A stretch of 64,000 nt of DNA. Source: Sipunculus nudus (lineage: Eukaryota > Annelida > Sipuncula > Golfingiida > Sipunculidae). The translations under genes were made by a program, and so were the position numbers. Of the stretch, positions 23,695 to 35,325 are shown piece by piece (position 1 is the stretch's first letter; the number at the start of each line of letters is the position of its first letter). Below the pieces are notes generated by a model, which was not told the DNA's origin, ran no database searches, and worked only from the letters and a program-made list of their open reading frames with translations. The stretch spans positions 18,145,101 through 18,209,100 of the forward strand of contig CM049319.1 in the NCBI GenBank assembly GCA_026874595.1, written 5' to 3'.

Positions 23695-24042
23695 CCCCCT
23701 TTTAAGGAGGGATCGCCGATGGGGATTATTTCCGGCCGGTCACCGCGAAATGTAAGGAATCCCCAGATAGGGCCCCCGGAGTAAAACTGTCCCGCCATCA
23801 CACACTCTATGGCCATTGTGTTACCTGACCCGAAGACACAAAGAAAAGAGGCGGCTGCGGGGGAGCAAATTTTAAAATTATTAATTATGCACGTTATACG
23901 CAAATATTGCAAATAAAAATGGGTGGAATTTCTTTGGAAAAACCCGGAGCATATGTATGTCGAAAATTTCGGCAATCCGTGGTGTCAGAGGAGATTCGGA
24001 AAAATCACACAAATCGCGTTACGCTATTAATATATAGATCCA
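23695..24042 (+). repeat. direct repeat unit a inside the LINE-splitting insertion
   Basis: About 350 bp matching 25515-25864 at high identity, including 'gggcccccggagtaaaact' and 'ttaaaattattaattatgca'. Confidence 0.75.
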
Positions 24043-24443
24043 TTATATGAATGGTGTTTTGTATAAAACTCTTATTGAAGCGAAGGGATTGGCCGGAGAA
24101 TTTTCGAAAAAGTTGGTATGAAAAATGAAATCATTTTTATATGAAAATATATTATGCTGAACATCGCCATTTAAAGTTGCCATCCGAGCCTGTCAATCCG
24201 CCAGTAAAGGAACCTGTTATCTTGCATGGTAGTACATTATAGCGCTGAGACGTGTTCTCGATAATTGCATTCCCGTTATCACGCAAAAAAACCCGGCATT
24301 CACATGGTTGGGCAATCCCGCTGCGCAAAAGTTCGTGGTAGCATTATATTATGTGGTACATTTAATGGCTGTATATATTTTTAAATATCACGCACTCCCA
24401 AAGACCTTTCCTGTGTTTCCGAGTGAGACAGTCACTGCATTCA

Positions 24444-25401
24444 GGCAGTGTGTAAAACCCGGACCCCACGGACTCCGGATCCCGGACCCCAAGAAAAATC
24501 TGTAATTCTTAAACTCTCATGGTAATTTGTCCAGATATTTTAGCATAAACGTATCTAAAGACATATTTTATTATGTTTGGTTTAAACAAAAAAATACTCT
24601 GTTTTGCAACAAAATTTGATAATTAACACTTACGGACCCTTGCGCACGGACCTCACGGATTACACGGACCCCGTTTACTCGTTGTTTTACTTTGGCACAT
24701 ATTTTCACATCACGTTTAGCCAAAACACCTATGTGATTTATTATTGTGTTTTTATCTGTATTTTTACATTTTTGTCTCAGTTTTTATTCATAATTTATAT
24801 TTGCTATTTATTTTATTTGTGTAGCGTTTTAAAAAGTATAATTAAAAAGATTTACAAAATCATTATTTTGGAACCTGTAGTTGCTTGAAATGCATGTAAT
24901 CAACAATTCCTCTCGGTATTTATATTATTGCCAACTTTAAATTGCATGGTTGTTATGAATGGAACACGAAACCTGTTGTTATGTGGAAGAGCTCAGTCTC
25001 CAGTCCGCAACGACTGTTAGTGCACTTCAAATAAATCTCCCACAGCGTACCCGTACTATTATATTTTCATTTAGAATAACAAATAATTATATTTAGTGTG
25101 TGACATGAGAGCTAATTTTCTCCCTCTTTTAGTCATAAATAAAAATATGAGCGGTGGTTACTGGGGTTCGTCAAAATGGAACAGTCAGCAAAGTCAAGTA
25201 AATGAGGTCCGTCTTCATCGAAATATTTTTGTAAATTTAAATCTTTCAGTGAATTGGTCATTCACAAAGCTGCAACGTTTAGGGACTTAGCTCTGTTCTT
25301 ACATCAGCAATAGTGGTGTTTTTATCGATATAAATAATGGAAAATGAGGAAATTGGTTTTTGGGGTCCGCGGACCGTGGGGTCCGGGTTTTACACACTGC
25401 C
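24444..25401. mobile_element. 958-bp DNA transposon with 28-bp inverted ends and 9-bp duplication
   Basis: Perfect inverted ends of 28 bp opening GGCAGTGTGTAAAACCCGGA. CTGCATTCA flanks both sides (24435-24443 and 25402-25410). 'ACGGACC'-like motifs recur below the left end. It holds no transposase. An 8-bp duplication (hAT) is possible if the terminal base is read differently. Confidence 0.8.
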
Positions 25402-25514
25402 CTGCATTCACTACCGTTTGGAAAAATTTTCATTCCTTAAAAAAGCCCCATTTTGAGCATTCTCCTCACGCGAGATTCCCTTGTGCACAATAGACCTTTT
25501 CGCTGCGCGGAGGT

Positions 25515-25864
25515 TGCCTTTTGAGAAGGGATCACCAATGCGGATTATTTCGGGCCGGTCACCACGAAATGTGAGAAAACCCCAGATAGGGCCCCCGAAG
25601 TAAAACTCTGTCCCGCCATCACACACCCTATGGCCATTGTGTTACCGGGCCCAAAGACACAAAGAAAAGAGGCGCCCACGGGGGAGCAAATATTAAAATT
25701 ATTAATTATGCAGGTAATACGCAAATATTGCAAATAAAAGGGGGCGGAATCTCTTCGGACAAACCCAGAGCATATGTATGTCGAAAATCACGGCATTCCG
25801 TACGGCGGTATCAGAGGAGATACGGAAAATCACAAAAATCGCCTTACGCTATTAATATATAGAT
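25515..25864 (+). repeat. direct repeat unit b inside the LINE-splitting insertion
   Basis: Counterpart of 23695-24042. Its right end is the actual terminus of the insertion. Confidence 0.75.
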
Positions 25865-25867
25865 TAG

Positions 25868-26905
25868 GTACAAGAGACAAACAGGACTCGGTGTTGAATT
25901 TTATTAAAAAGTATAAACTAAACATTTTAGGGTTGCAAGAAACGTATTATCATCTGTTGAATTCAATAATATTGTTAAATCATGGGAAGGTACATTCTAT
26001 TGTAGCGACTGTGTGAACCGGAAAAATGGTACAGCTATCTGGATTTCAGGTACATGTGGTGTTGATGTACAACAACATAAATTTGACCATTCGGGCAGAA
26101 TTGTAAGTATTGTTTTAAATTTTAACCATACTAGTTATAACCTTATAAATATATATTGTCCAACAAAGAAAAATGAACGCCGAACTTTTTTAAAGTCCAT
26201 ACCAAACTTCTATCTAAAGATTTTGTTAAATGTCCCGTAATATTAATGGGAGATTTCAATTTCATAGAAAATGTATCAAAGGACAAACAGGGGGGCAGTC
26301 CAACATTGAGAGATTGTTTAATTGGGAACAATGAATTAAATGTTATAAAAAGTAAATACATGTTGTCAGACACGTTTCCTATGATAAACCCAGATGAGAG
26401 AAGTTTTACTTATCATAGTTCAGATTATAATATTCATACTAGGATAGACCGTATATATACCAGCCGTCTAGTACCTATTAAAGCATGTAAAATATTAAGG
26501 TTTGTATTTTCTGATCATGATTGTATAATGATTGTATTTCACAAACAAACTGAACGAGGGCCAGGCTACTGGCAATTTAATAATTCAATTTTGGATGATA
26601 AGATGTATGTAGAAACCATTAAGGAATTTTGGAAATTTTGGCAAACTGAGAAAAACCGGTATATCGACATTTTAAAATGGTGGGATATGAGGAAAATAAA
26701 GTTGAAAGAAATAACCAGGTGTTTCTGTAAAGAAAAGGTGAAGGCCGAAAGGCGAACCAAAACTGTTTTAGAAAAGGAATACAATTCTCAGCTTTTAAAG
26801 CACGAAAAAGGCCAGATTCACGATCCCACGAAACTTTTATTTCTTGAAAAACAGTTAAAACAATACCATGAAAAGGAAATGAAAGCGGCAGCGCTGCAAG
26901 ATTGA
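25868..26905 (+). pseudogene. LINE ORF2, apurinic-type endonuclease domain and linker
   Basis: Recognisable steps are LNILGLQET (catalytic Glu context), IYCPTKKNER, the strand with MGDFNFIEN (Asp and Asn), TRIDRIYTS and the catalytic SDHD at about 26510-26521. This is the exonuclease-endonuclease-phosphatase fold that nicks target DNA. A frameshift near 25965 and another near 26210 break the frame. After the endonuclease comes a Lys-rich linker towards the RT. Confidence 0.8.
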
Positions 26906-28828
26906 GTATCGGGAGAAAGGGGAGAAGCTTACGAAATTCTTTGTTGGTCTGGAAAGACACAGGGGTGTCCAGCGGACCAGCTAGAAAGCTTCAGACAAAA
27001 GTCGGCTCAATGCTGGACCTCGGCATGCAATATTATAAAGAACTATACACAGCTGAACGGACGGACGTTCAGTCTCAAGGTTATTTTCTTTCAAATGTTT
27101 CAAGTTCTTTAAGTGCAAACGAATCGGTTCTTTGCGAGGGTAAAATTACATTAAAGGAAGCAACTAAAGCTTTGGACAGTTTTAAAATAGGAAAAAGTCC
27201 AGGCACGGACGGTTTAACTGTTGAATTCTATAGATATTTTTGGAAACATCCAGGTCCGGATTTGGTAACCGTTTTAAATATAGCCTTTGAGAAAGGTCAT
27301 GTGTCCGTTTCTCAAAGACGTGGTATTATATCATTGTTGTATAAAAAGGGTGATCGTTCATTGCTTAAAAATTGGAGACCCATATCATTATTAAATATTG
27401 ACTATAAGATTTTAACAAAGTGTTTATGTAACCGTTTACGTTCTGTTTTGCACAATATTATTTCAAACGATCAAACATGTTCGGTCAAAGGGAGATCAAT
27501 TGCATAAACTGTTTCGTTAATCCGAGATGTTATTGACTATGCAAAAATTGAAAATAAGTCTGGTGCTCTTATATGTGTTGATCAAGAGAAAGCTTTTGAC
27601 AGATTAGATTGGCAATATATGTTTAAATGTTTAAAGAGATTTGGTTTTGGTCCGGAATTCATACATTGGATTAAAGTTTGCTATTCAGATGTTCAGAGTT
27701 GTTTGAAAATTAATGGTTATTTGTCTTCTTTTTTTGTCTCGTGGTACGAGGCAAGGGTGTCCGTTAAGTCCGTTATTATACATTATAGTTGCAGAGACAA
27801 TGGCATGTACAATAAGGAAAGAATCAAGTATTAATGGATTAGTATTACCGGATGGAAGTCATATAAAGATTGCTCTATATGCTGATGATACAACGCTTTT
27901 TGTTTCAGATGTTCGTTCAGTGTACAAATGTTTTAATGTGTTTCATGTTTTTCAGGGGGCGTGCGGGGCAAAAGTCAATATGGAAAAAACTGAGGGTTTG
28001 TGGCTTGGAAATTTGATTGGCAGGGCTGATAAACCGTGCAATATAAATTGGTCTTCAGATAGTGTTAAAGTTTTGGGTTTTACATTGGGAAATTCAGACA
28101 CAATTAAAGAGAACTGGGAACCGAAAATCAAGAAGTTTCAAAATACGCTTTATTTTTGGTCACTTCGTAATTTAACTTATACCGGAAGGGTAACGGTTGC
28201 AAACTGTATTGTAAGTAGTGGTATTTGGTATTTCTCTAATCTTATATATGTACCACCGTGGGTTGTTAAGAAAATTGAGAAACATTTATTGGAATTTTTC
28301 TGGAATTTTAAGAGACACTTGGTTCGGAATGAGGTTATCATTTTGCCAAGAGATAAAGGTGGACAAAATCTAGTGGATGTTCGTTCCAAAATAATTGCAC
28401 AGAGGGCGCTTTGGTTATCTAAGGTTATATATATGGATCATAAATGTAAGTGTTTGGCAGAGTATTTTATTGGCAGTTATAAAGGTTTAAAGTTGGGGAC
28501 AGATGTGTTATCTTGTGTTGTGGATATGTATGCTAAGAATTGTAAGGATCAACCTTTAATCTACAGGGAAATGTTAAAATCTTGGGAGAAAATTAATATA
28601 CGCCACCGTGTAGTTCCGTTTAATAAAACGGCTATATTAGATCAATTTTGGTTTTTGAATTCAGAGATTGTAGATATCCAAGGGAAACCTATAGTATTGC
28701 ATGATTTTGTTATTAAAGGATGTAGGAAGATCAGAGATATATGGGACAGACGGGTGGGATTCTTTCGCAGATTTGAAGAGATAACTACACGGTTTGGGAT
28801 TAGTAACACCTCTCGGTTAAAAAGTTAG
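26906..28828 (+). pseudogene. LINE ORF2, reverse transcriptase domain
   Basis: The first block (to 27507) contains KIGKSPGTDGLTVEFY and the NWRPISLLN motif. A TAA at about 27505 precedes a continuing frame with CVDQEKAFDRLDW (first catalytic Asp). After a frameshift near 27745, 27713-28828 contains GTRQGCPLSPLL and the catalytic YADDTT (about 27877-27894), then the thumb region. The motif set and wording match the L1/Tx1 clade. The RT copies LINE RNA at a nicked target. Confidence 0.85.
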
Positions 28829-28953
28829 TATTGTATATTGATAAAAGCAGTGCCAGAGTCATGGATTTCTATATTACGTAGGGGAAGAGAGTCGGAGGTA
28901 AAATATGAGTTTTGCTTTGCAAAGCATAATGACTTCATTTTAAATGTAAAAAA

Positions 28954-29601
28954 TTGTATGATATTTTGATTGATATTATTGTAATAAACTGTGTCAATAA
29001 GTGGCAAGGAATTTTTAATCATGATGTAGGATGTAAACATATATTCAAGCATTGTTACAAACAGCTGAATGACAAGTATCAACTAGACATGAATTGGAAT
29101 TTTTTACATTTGGCATTACCAACTAAGGATTTTCTAGTTCAGTGTATGATTTTAACAGATAAAACTTGTAACATGTGTAGTTCGGAAGAAACAAATTTGC
29201 ATATGTTTTCGGATTGTCCTGTGGCTTTTAAATTTTGGAAGGAAGTTAATATATGGTTCAGGAAAGTTGCAGGTGAAACAATTAAATTAAATTTGTATTC
29301 TATTTGTTTTGGATTTGGGCACAAGCGGAAGGAACTTTCTGAGAATTGTATTAGTTTGTTAAATTTTATGTTGTATACAGGAAGATATGTATTGTTGACC
29401 AACCGTAATAAGAGTATTGTTTCTGCACCATTGCATATAGTATGTTTTTGGAGAAATTTAATTATCAGCCGTATTAAAGAGGAATACTACAATAGCTTAC
29501 ATAGAGGAGAGAGAGAGAAGGACCGGTTTAAGAATACCTGGGGATTTAATGAAGCATTATGTAAAGTAGATGGTTCTTTTAAACTCTTCATTTTAATGTG
29601 A
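28954..29601 (+). pseudogene. LINE ORF2, C-terminal Cys/His domain
   Basis: Contains a C-x2-C ... H-x4-C arrangement (CNMCSSEETNLHMFSDC) followed by FKFWKEVNIWF, the usual C-terminal domain of L1/Tx1-type ORF2 proteins. It is separated from the RT block by several frame breaks between 28828 and 28954. Confidence 0.75.
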
Positions 29602-30574
29602 TTTTTTTTTCAGGGGTAAGGGGTGTCTTGGAGATATGTTAAATAATCTGAAGGATTTTGTGGTTAGATTTTGTTTTTATTAGGGCGATATGCATGTTTG
29701 TTCTAGGTTTTCTTTAAATTTGGTTTTCACTTCCATTAAGTTGTACAGCTGATTATAGATGTTCTGACTCTGTGAAAAGGTACGTGTAAATTTATAGGAT
29801 TATATTTGGTGAATTGTGAGTTAAACTTTTAATTTCATTTTTCTTTTCTCTATGTTATAGTCTAGATTGAGTTAAGTAAGATTTGGTGAGTTTATATTTT
29901 GCTGGTTTTGTTTGTTTTTGAATATACAATACTGCGTGTACATTTGATGTAGCGTATGCAGGTTTTGGCATCATGTACCGCACGTATATACGATTAATAG
30001 TCATTTATTGAAGTCACGAAATGAATTGTGATTTTATCATAAATACTCCATTTGTTTAACAACAAAATTAAAAAGAACTGGTACATTAATAATTAATATA
30101 TCAATGTGTCAAACCCCTCTTCAAATATTGTAGGCCTACTGTTGTGGCCAAGCTGAAACATTGTCCTATGAGGTTCGATCATTTGTTTATACATCGCCAA
30201 CACTTTTCATGTCATTGTGACCGTGTATAAAATTGGGTTGACGCATCTTCACCTATTATTTTATGGAAATATTACTAATTTTCCTCCCAGTAAAGCTTGA
30301 TGAACAGGATATGGTGAAACACGTATCGTTCGTTTATACAGAATGAGGACGCCGGGCTTGATTTTAACCACTTCATAGTTTCATTAGTGCTGTTCAACTG
30401 CATGTACATATATATATAGATATGCGGCGGGTGTATCAAGTTTTATGTTGACAGCCGGTGTGAATCTGTTCAAATTTGAAAAAAAAATGCAACTTTGCTT
30501 GTCGTCTTTACACAAAAGGTTGCAAAAATTTCTATGCAAATCCACGTATTCATAAGACCGTGAAACCTGTATTT
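29602..30574. other. LINE 3' region and AT-rich DNA
   Basis: Probably includes the LINE 3' untranslated part (to roughly 29.9 kb). Beyond that, nothing is recognisable. Confidence 0.35.
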
Positions 30575-31036
30575 ATATGGGTTAGGCCACTGAAAATGGC
30601 CCCAGCCAGTGATCAGAAAGGAAGAAGATACAACACATAACATATATTTGTATCCTTATAATATTTAAGACTTTTAAAATTAACTCTTTTGTCTACCCAT
30701 GTCAAAAAAAGGTCGATAAAATATAGCCAATCTGCAGTAAAGGCTCAATATTAAGCCACTCCAGATTTGGCTTTTGTTTTAAATTTCATTTTGCACACTA
30801 TTTAGCCAGCTGAAACCGTGTTTTATTTATTTCCTGTAGGAATATAAATTTCACAAGAAAACATTGGATATCGTTAAAAATGTGTATTGCAGGACATCTT
30901 TTCATGCATATGATATGCCGACGGCAATGTGTGTAAATTTTACTAAGTTACTTATTCCGTAAAATACTCTGATGGGTTACGGCTTTAATTAGAAATAAAG
31001 GATCAGTAAAATTGAATATGTCTATGTATCTGTAGC

Positions 31037-31040
31037 TTAA
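31037..31040. repeat. TTAA target duplication (left)
   Basis: TTAA immediately outside the inverted end at 31041. Confidence 0.7.
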
Positions 31041-31213
31041 AGTCCAAGTCTCAGCACGGAGGTCGATTAGGTCATATGCTCGTCTTCTATGTATCAAAAC
31101 ACGATGTTATGGTCCATTTAACATTAATCTAGCAATTTAATCAATTAATACGACATTTGAAACTGACGCGCCGAATACACTCCGGAAACTGCCGAAAGCC
31201 AAGGGGGAACTCC

Positions 31214-31229
31214 GTGACGTCACGTGTGG
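31214..31229 (+). promoter_or_regulatory. CRE/E-box palindrome upstream of the P2X7-like relic
   Basis: GTGACGTCACGTGTGG contains TGACGTCA (CRE) overlapping CACGTG (E-box). It lies about 127 bp before the presumed start codon and is identical, in inverted orientation, to 35326-35341. Confidence 0.55.
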
Positions 31230-31355
31230 TAGTCGTCTCACACTAGCATCATGGCGCGGCGGTGGTCGAAGTAAACAATCCGATGAAACTTCCAATGCAT
31301 CAAGTGACAACCAAGCGTCCACCGACTATGGTTTAAATTTAGTAATTTCGCAAGT

Positions 31356-31550
31356 ATGTCAGAAAGTGATTGTAGTGATGTAGGATTTGAAAATCCTTGT
31401 GATATTGAACCATTTCGATTTGAGCCATTGGCTCGACGAGGCGAGATCGAAGGAGGGTGAACAGAGTCTGCAGTCTGACAGTGACAGCCGTGTCAACACA
31501 GAATCCAATGAACCGTCTCAGGCGTCTATGGGAGCAGGAACAAATGACTG
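31356..31550 (+). pseudogene. P2X7 C-terminal-domain-like gene, first exon relic
   Basis: Starts MSESDCSDVGFENP, followed by PFRFEPLA, the opening typical of stand-alone invertebrate proteins related to the P2X7 intracellular zinc domain. A one-base frameshift after FEPLA leads into a Ser/Asp/Glu-rich stretch ending GTNDW. The exon ends at a GTAATT donor just where the first Cys (DWCxCG in the family) should follow. The zinc-ligand exon(s) were not found between here and 33020. The family role is zinc-binding cytoplasmic ballast in P2X7 and unknown in stand-alone proteins. Confidence 0.5.
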
Positions 31551-32696
31551 GTAATTATTTTATTTAACTCTAAAATTGAATACATCTCAATTATCTGTAA
31601 TTGGGGCATGTTGAAATAAATATCGCTCAACCAACGCATGCAGCACTGATTTTTTTATGACAGTCCTAGGTTTTCCTGGAAAGATGGGTCCCAGCTAGCT
31701 AATATCTGTGATTTATTAAAATGCCATTACTTATCAGTGAGTGGTCATATTTTGTGAATTTAAGAACTATATTGAAAAAAATCCAGAAGCAAAAACCAAT
31801 CTTGCAGTGTATTTCTTATCTGAAAATCTTAATTTTGGAAAAAAAAATTACTGATATACCTAGCTAGAATTAAAGCTGTCATTTGACAAGTGACTTGTGA
31901 ATTCTCAACCTGGATGCCATTAAAAATTGTAAAATTATTTTCACGATACTAATAATGATGACTTTAAAAAATATATAATTTTTTATAAAAATTTAAATTT
32001 TCATTTTTATTTTTTGCACATATTACATGCCCATATATATAATATTAATTATTTAAAAAGAATAATTTTGCAAATACTAGATCTATACTAGTAATATTTA
32101 CTGATTTTTTCTGCATTTCAATAACCTTGCAAGGGTTATTGTTTTCACTCAATTCTCTGTGTGTGCAGGGGTGTCAATATAGGCAGGGGGGGGGGGGTTA
32201 TATATCCCCAAAACTTTTTGACAAGGGGAAGGGATGGTCAGTGTAATAACCCCCCCCCCAACACACACACACTATTCAGAGAATATATTATATATTACAA
32301 ATGAAATATATTAATTAACTGAATTGTATACTTTTGTCCAATTTATGATCTTACTATGAAAAATTTCATATCTAAAATGATTTAGAATTAACATACAGAA
32401 AATCAAAGGTATATATATTCCTTTTATCTAACTTTGACTACCCTCCCATGCCTGTCACCCCCCCCCCCCCCCCCCCTTGAAGCCACTGTGTGTATGTGTG
32501 CAAGGTAATGTAATAGTTTCATTACAGATGTTATTGCAAATTTACATATAGATCAGTACAGTGAAAATCTCAGGTGATTACTTTTGGTGTAAATTCAACT
32601 CTGGGGTTAATGGTTTATAGAGTTTTATAGCTTATTTGTTTACACCAAGACATATGTGACCAGATGAACCTATATATGGCCATCTTTGGAGTGTAG

Positions 32697-32906
32697 TTAT
32701 GATGTCACCCCACATGCCATTTCCCTCAAAGGTGTCAGTAAATCTTCATACAGCAAGGCAGACCAAGATTGTTGTTCAATGTGTTTATAGCCAAGGGCAG
32801 CTATATCCCAATGTCCAGGGGTGATTTTTAAAACAATCTCAGTGGGAAAAAAGTTTCCAGGAATAACACAGGTTAATTTACATTTCAGAACACCACCTCT
32901 GAACAT
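32697..32906 (-). other. unassigned open frame inside the Kolobok-like element
   Basis: 69 codons (VLKCKLTCVIPGNFFPTEIV and beyond) with protein-like composition, in the orientation expected for the transposase's missing C-terminal part. I do not recognise it. Confidence 0.25.
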
Positions 32907-33019
32907 AATTTTCCATACAGGATTTGCACCCCCAATCAGACACTTTTTAATTTATCTTTAGTCATCCTTTGTGATATTGACATTATTTATGATACACAAC
33001 ATGTCTTTTTGTAATACAG

Positions 33020-33182
33020 ATACACCACATTCAGGCAGCAGGTTTGATGGAACTGGGGATTGCTTGGGAAACACATCAGGATACCACTACCAGCATGTGC
33101 AGTGAAAAGGATTGAGCAGGCATTTATGTCACATGATGGGAAATAACTTTATAAAGGGTTCAGATGCCCTAGATTGAACTGA
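33020..33182 (+). pseudogene. P2X7 C-terminal-domain-like gene, last exon relic
   Basis: Begins after a 'tttgtaatacag' acceptor. The translation keeps the P2X7 tail pattern: Y..FRQ, W.WG.LGKHIR, LPACAVKRIEQAF, DGK, then LYKGF, ending at TGA (33180-33182). Vertebrate P2X7 has the same layout (aromatic-Arg, W..G, LPSC, RIRKEFP, GQYSGF). Two in-frame stops (TGA after RQQV, TAA after DGK) mark it as decayed. It converges with the THAP/Kolobok relic, whose nearest block ends about 260 bp away. Confidence 0.65.
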
Positions 33183-33399
33183 TAAGTGTACATCCTTGAG
33201 CACACTGATGAGATCTTAGTTGATAAGATGTAGCAATGAACTTCATTATTTCAGTGCACAAGATCTGACACCACAATTATTACAGCATATTAAATCAATG
33301 CTTGCAGTCAAATTGCACACATATCCTGTATAATAGCAATAATCAAGTATTTACAATTACAAGATGCAGAAATGGAGCCTTCTAGTCCATGTGCACAAT

Positions 33400-33690
33400 G
33401 TTGTGTTTGAGCTCAAGTTTACCAGCAGGCATCTGGCGAATTTAAAATTGACTCCGCCACTTCCTGTGCAGGTTACAGTTGTTGCATATCTCGCTTACCT
33501 GGACTGCAGTTTCCTTAACAAGAATCACCTGCTCATGTGTACAAGATGTGCTGTTTGGACAGAGGCTAATCAACTCTTTCAGTTGTGAGTGGAATACAAT
33601 AAATTTGGGCTCTTGATCTTGGTGTATTTCTTCATATAAGCTAATGCTTTTGGACCATGAAAGGTCCTTAAACAGGACCACGCAGTCAAA
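33400..33690 (-). pseudogene. Kolobok-type transposase core start (zinc-ligand segment)
   Basis: Encodes HQDQEPKFIVFHSQLKELIS, then CPNSTSC, CNNCNLHRKWRSQ and, after a TAA, RQMPAGKLEL. This corresponds to the conserved FIVFxSxLxELF...CPxC...C..C...W.SQP...PAGNLxLS segment of THAP/Kolobok-type proteins. The downstream catalytic domain, which should occupy over 1 kb further left on this strand, was not recognised and seems deleted or too decayed. Confidence 0.6.
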
Positions 33691-34009
33691 ATATCCTCAA
33701 AATCCCAGCCCTGTTGCCATATTGGATGTCACATTGGCCTGAAACTTACCACCCCAAATAACCTGAATGGGACCTATATTCAGAAAATTTTTAAAAGATT
33801 ATTTAGATGAGGCATTAACTGGATCTTAAGGTACATGTATGTGCTTGGAAGCAGCGTTGGATTTGCATTTAAAGGAATGATGAGAGGACCAAGGACTGAT
33901 GGACAGACATCAAGGCAAATATTCTTGAGCGGTGCCTGAATAAAAATCAGTCAGCATGAACAAACTGATATATTAGAAAAATCTATAATAAATGTCAAAT
34001 CTATAAAGA

Positions 34010-34242
34010 TTAAATATTTAAGAATAAGTTCATAGGACGAATCGGTATCATAATCTTCATCATCAGAAGGGAAGAATTCATCACTGCATAAACTGGTGGT
34101 GTTTCATCATCATCATCATTATCATCTGGTTCTTCTTCATCATTGAAGATGCTGCAATCTTCTGTATTTTGGCCAACCCGAGCTTCACCAATCAGTGAGC
34201 ACTGGACACCAGCATTTTTTGTTGATACATTCACTGGGCAAC
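34010..34242 (-). pseudogene. acidic linker exon of the Kolobok-type relic
   Basis: Preceded on the minus strand by an 'aaattcag' acceptor. Encodes an Asp/Glu-rich stretch (EEEPDDNDDDDE). In a shifted frame it continues as SDDEDYDTDSSYE. Such acidic linkers sit between the THAP domain and core in related transposases. Confidence 0.5.
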
Positions 34243-34816
34243 CTGAATTTGAAACAATATGCCATTTTCAATGATTTCCAGGACAATTGAAAGATAACTA
34301 TTTCATTTGTAATTTAAAAAATATATATATACTAACGTAACTTGTCATAAGATCTTATCACACAATAATCATAGTATTTATGCTTTATTAAAATGAAATT
34401 GTGCATAATTTGGAAATCTGAGGTTAAATAAGGCAAAATGTCACAACTGTTAGCATTAAATGATTATTTAAATCGGAGTGGCCACTGTAATTTGTTAACA
34501 AACAATTGGGGGTTATGGACACACCGCTTGGCGCACCCCTAATTTGCCGGCTAACTGCCAGGCAATTTGGCAGGAGTTGTTGGTGTTCATAGGTTTCCCT
34601 AGAACAAAAGGGCACAATCCCAGCTTAAAAAATGCAACAACTTTGCACTAGGCCTCGGAGTAGATTAAGCACAACAACCGTGTTTACATGGGCGATAATA
34701 AGGTATATTCAAATCACGTGACAATTTCTTATATTTTTAAAATAAATAAATAACTTTCCCTTTGGGAGTCAATTTCCTCACCGTTATAGAACCCTTTTCT
34801 TCTAATCTAGCGTGCT

Positions 34817-35212
34817 TCACACCTTTTCCCAGCGAGTAACTCGGGCGCTTGGCGGCGTTATCTTGCCCCGGCCCTTGATTGAAGTTGAAGCAAGGCTGGA
34901 TCCACTCTCAGTCGGCCTTGAAGCGGGTTCTGGTGGATTTATACTCGGAATTGCCCCTTGTATCAGATTTTGTTGTTTTTTTATATATCCAGCTTCCCAT
35001 TGCTGATAGTTTTAAAAATCATCAGGGATCCGTAATTGTGCCCCATAAATGAAACTTGAAAGTTTTGCCAGGAGTTCCCGACCTCCAATCGGCTCGTCTC
35101 TGTCTGACAGGTCCCACCTTTTCCCTAAACGTACGACTTTCGGGGAATTGTGGACGTTCACACTATCCTTGTTGGTATTATTGCATCCACCAAGAACACC
35201 TCGTTTCGTCAT
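34817..35212 (-). pseudogene. THAP-domain N-terminus of a Kolobok-type transposase, broken
   Basis: Starts MTKRGVLGGCNNTN, then VNVH..PK..RL.KRW, the C-x(2-4)-C start and HxFPK..R..W core of a THAP zinc finger. A frameshift after KRW moves to a frame with RQRRADWRSG. Further breaks lead to a frame with IQGAIPSINPPEP, the AVPTI-type motif that closes THAP domains, and a Ser/Pro-rich tail ending in TGA at 34817. THAP domains bind DNA, and in transposases they recognise the element ends. The second Cys position and the later His ligand are in shifted frames. Confidence 0.65.
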
Positions 35213-35325
35213 TTTGATACTGTGTAAGATATAAATTGTTTGTCGAGGGGAAAAAAACACGGCAGTCAAGGATGCAGGCCGGCAAGACGCGGCACGTTGA
35301 CCCATGTGATGTTTACCCACCAGTG

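Larger units (their letters stand above)
22516..25867 (+). mobile_element. 3.35-kb insertion splitting the LINE (TA/TAG duplication)
   Basis: It starts 'caaatacccgtgctacgcac' and ends 'attaatatatagat', with TAG on both sides (22513-22515 and 25865-25867). The LINE frame joins cleanly if it is removed with one TAG. Its 3' terminal module ('ggaaaatcacaaaaatcgc' to 'tatatagat') occurs three times: ending 22641, 24039 and 25864. A ~350-bp segment (23695-24042) repeats directly at 25515-25864. No transposase was recognised, and the superfamily is unresolved. Confidence 0.7.
22490..29601 (+). mobile_element. L1/Tx1-like LINE, ORF2 region, split by an insertion
   Basis: The first codons of ORF2 (reading ASLNIRGL) stop at 22515 and continue in frame at 25868 (reading GTRDKQDSVL). 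Removing 22516-25867 restores the usual LINE endonuclease opening. Downstream come endonuclease, RT and a C-terminal Cys/His motif. A 5' UTR may extend left of 21466. The 3' end could not be placed precisely, and no clear poly(A) or target duplication was seen. Confidence 0.75.

Noticed and set aside
31356-33182. Intact host P2X receptor gene
   Set aside because: No transmembrane or ATP-binding ectodomain coding sequence is present, the exons contain stops and a frameshift, and the locus lies inside transposon ends.
33364-33588. 74-codon plus-strand frame
   Set aside because: Antisense shadow of the Kolobok-type zinc-ligand segment.
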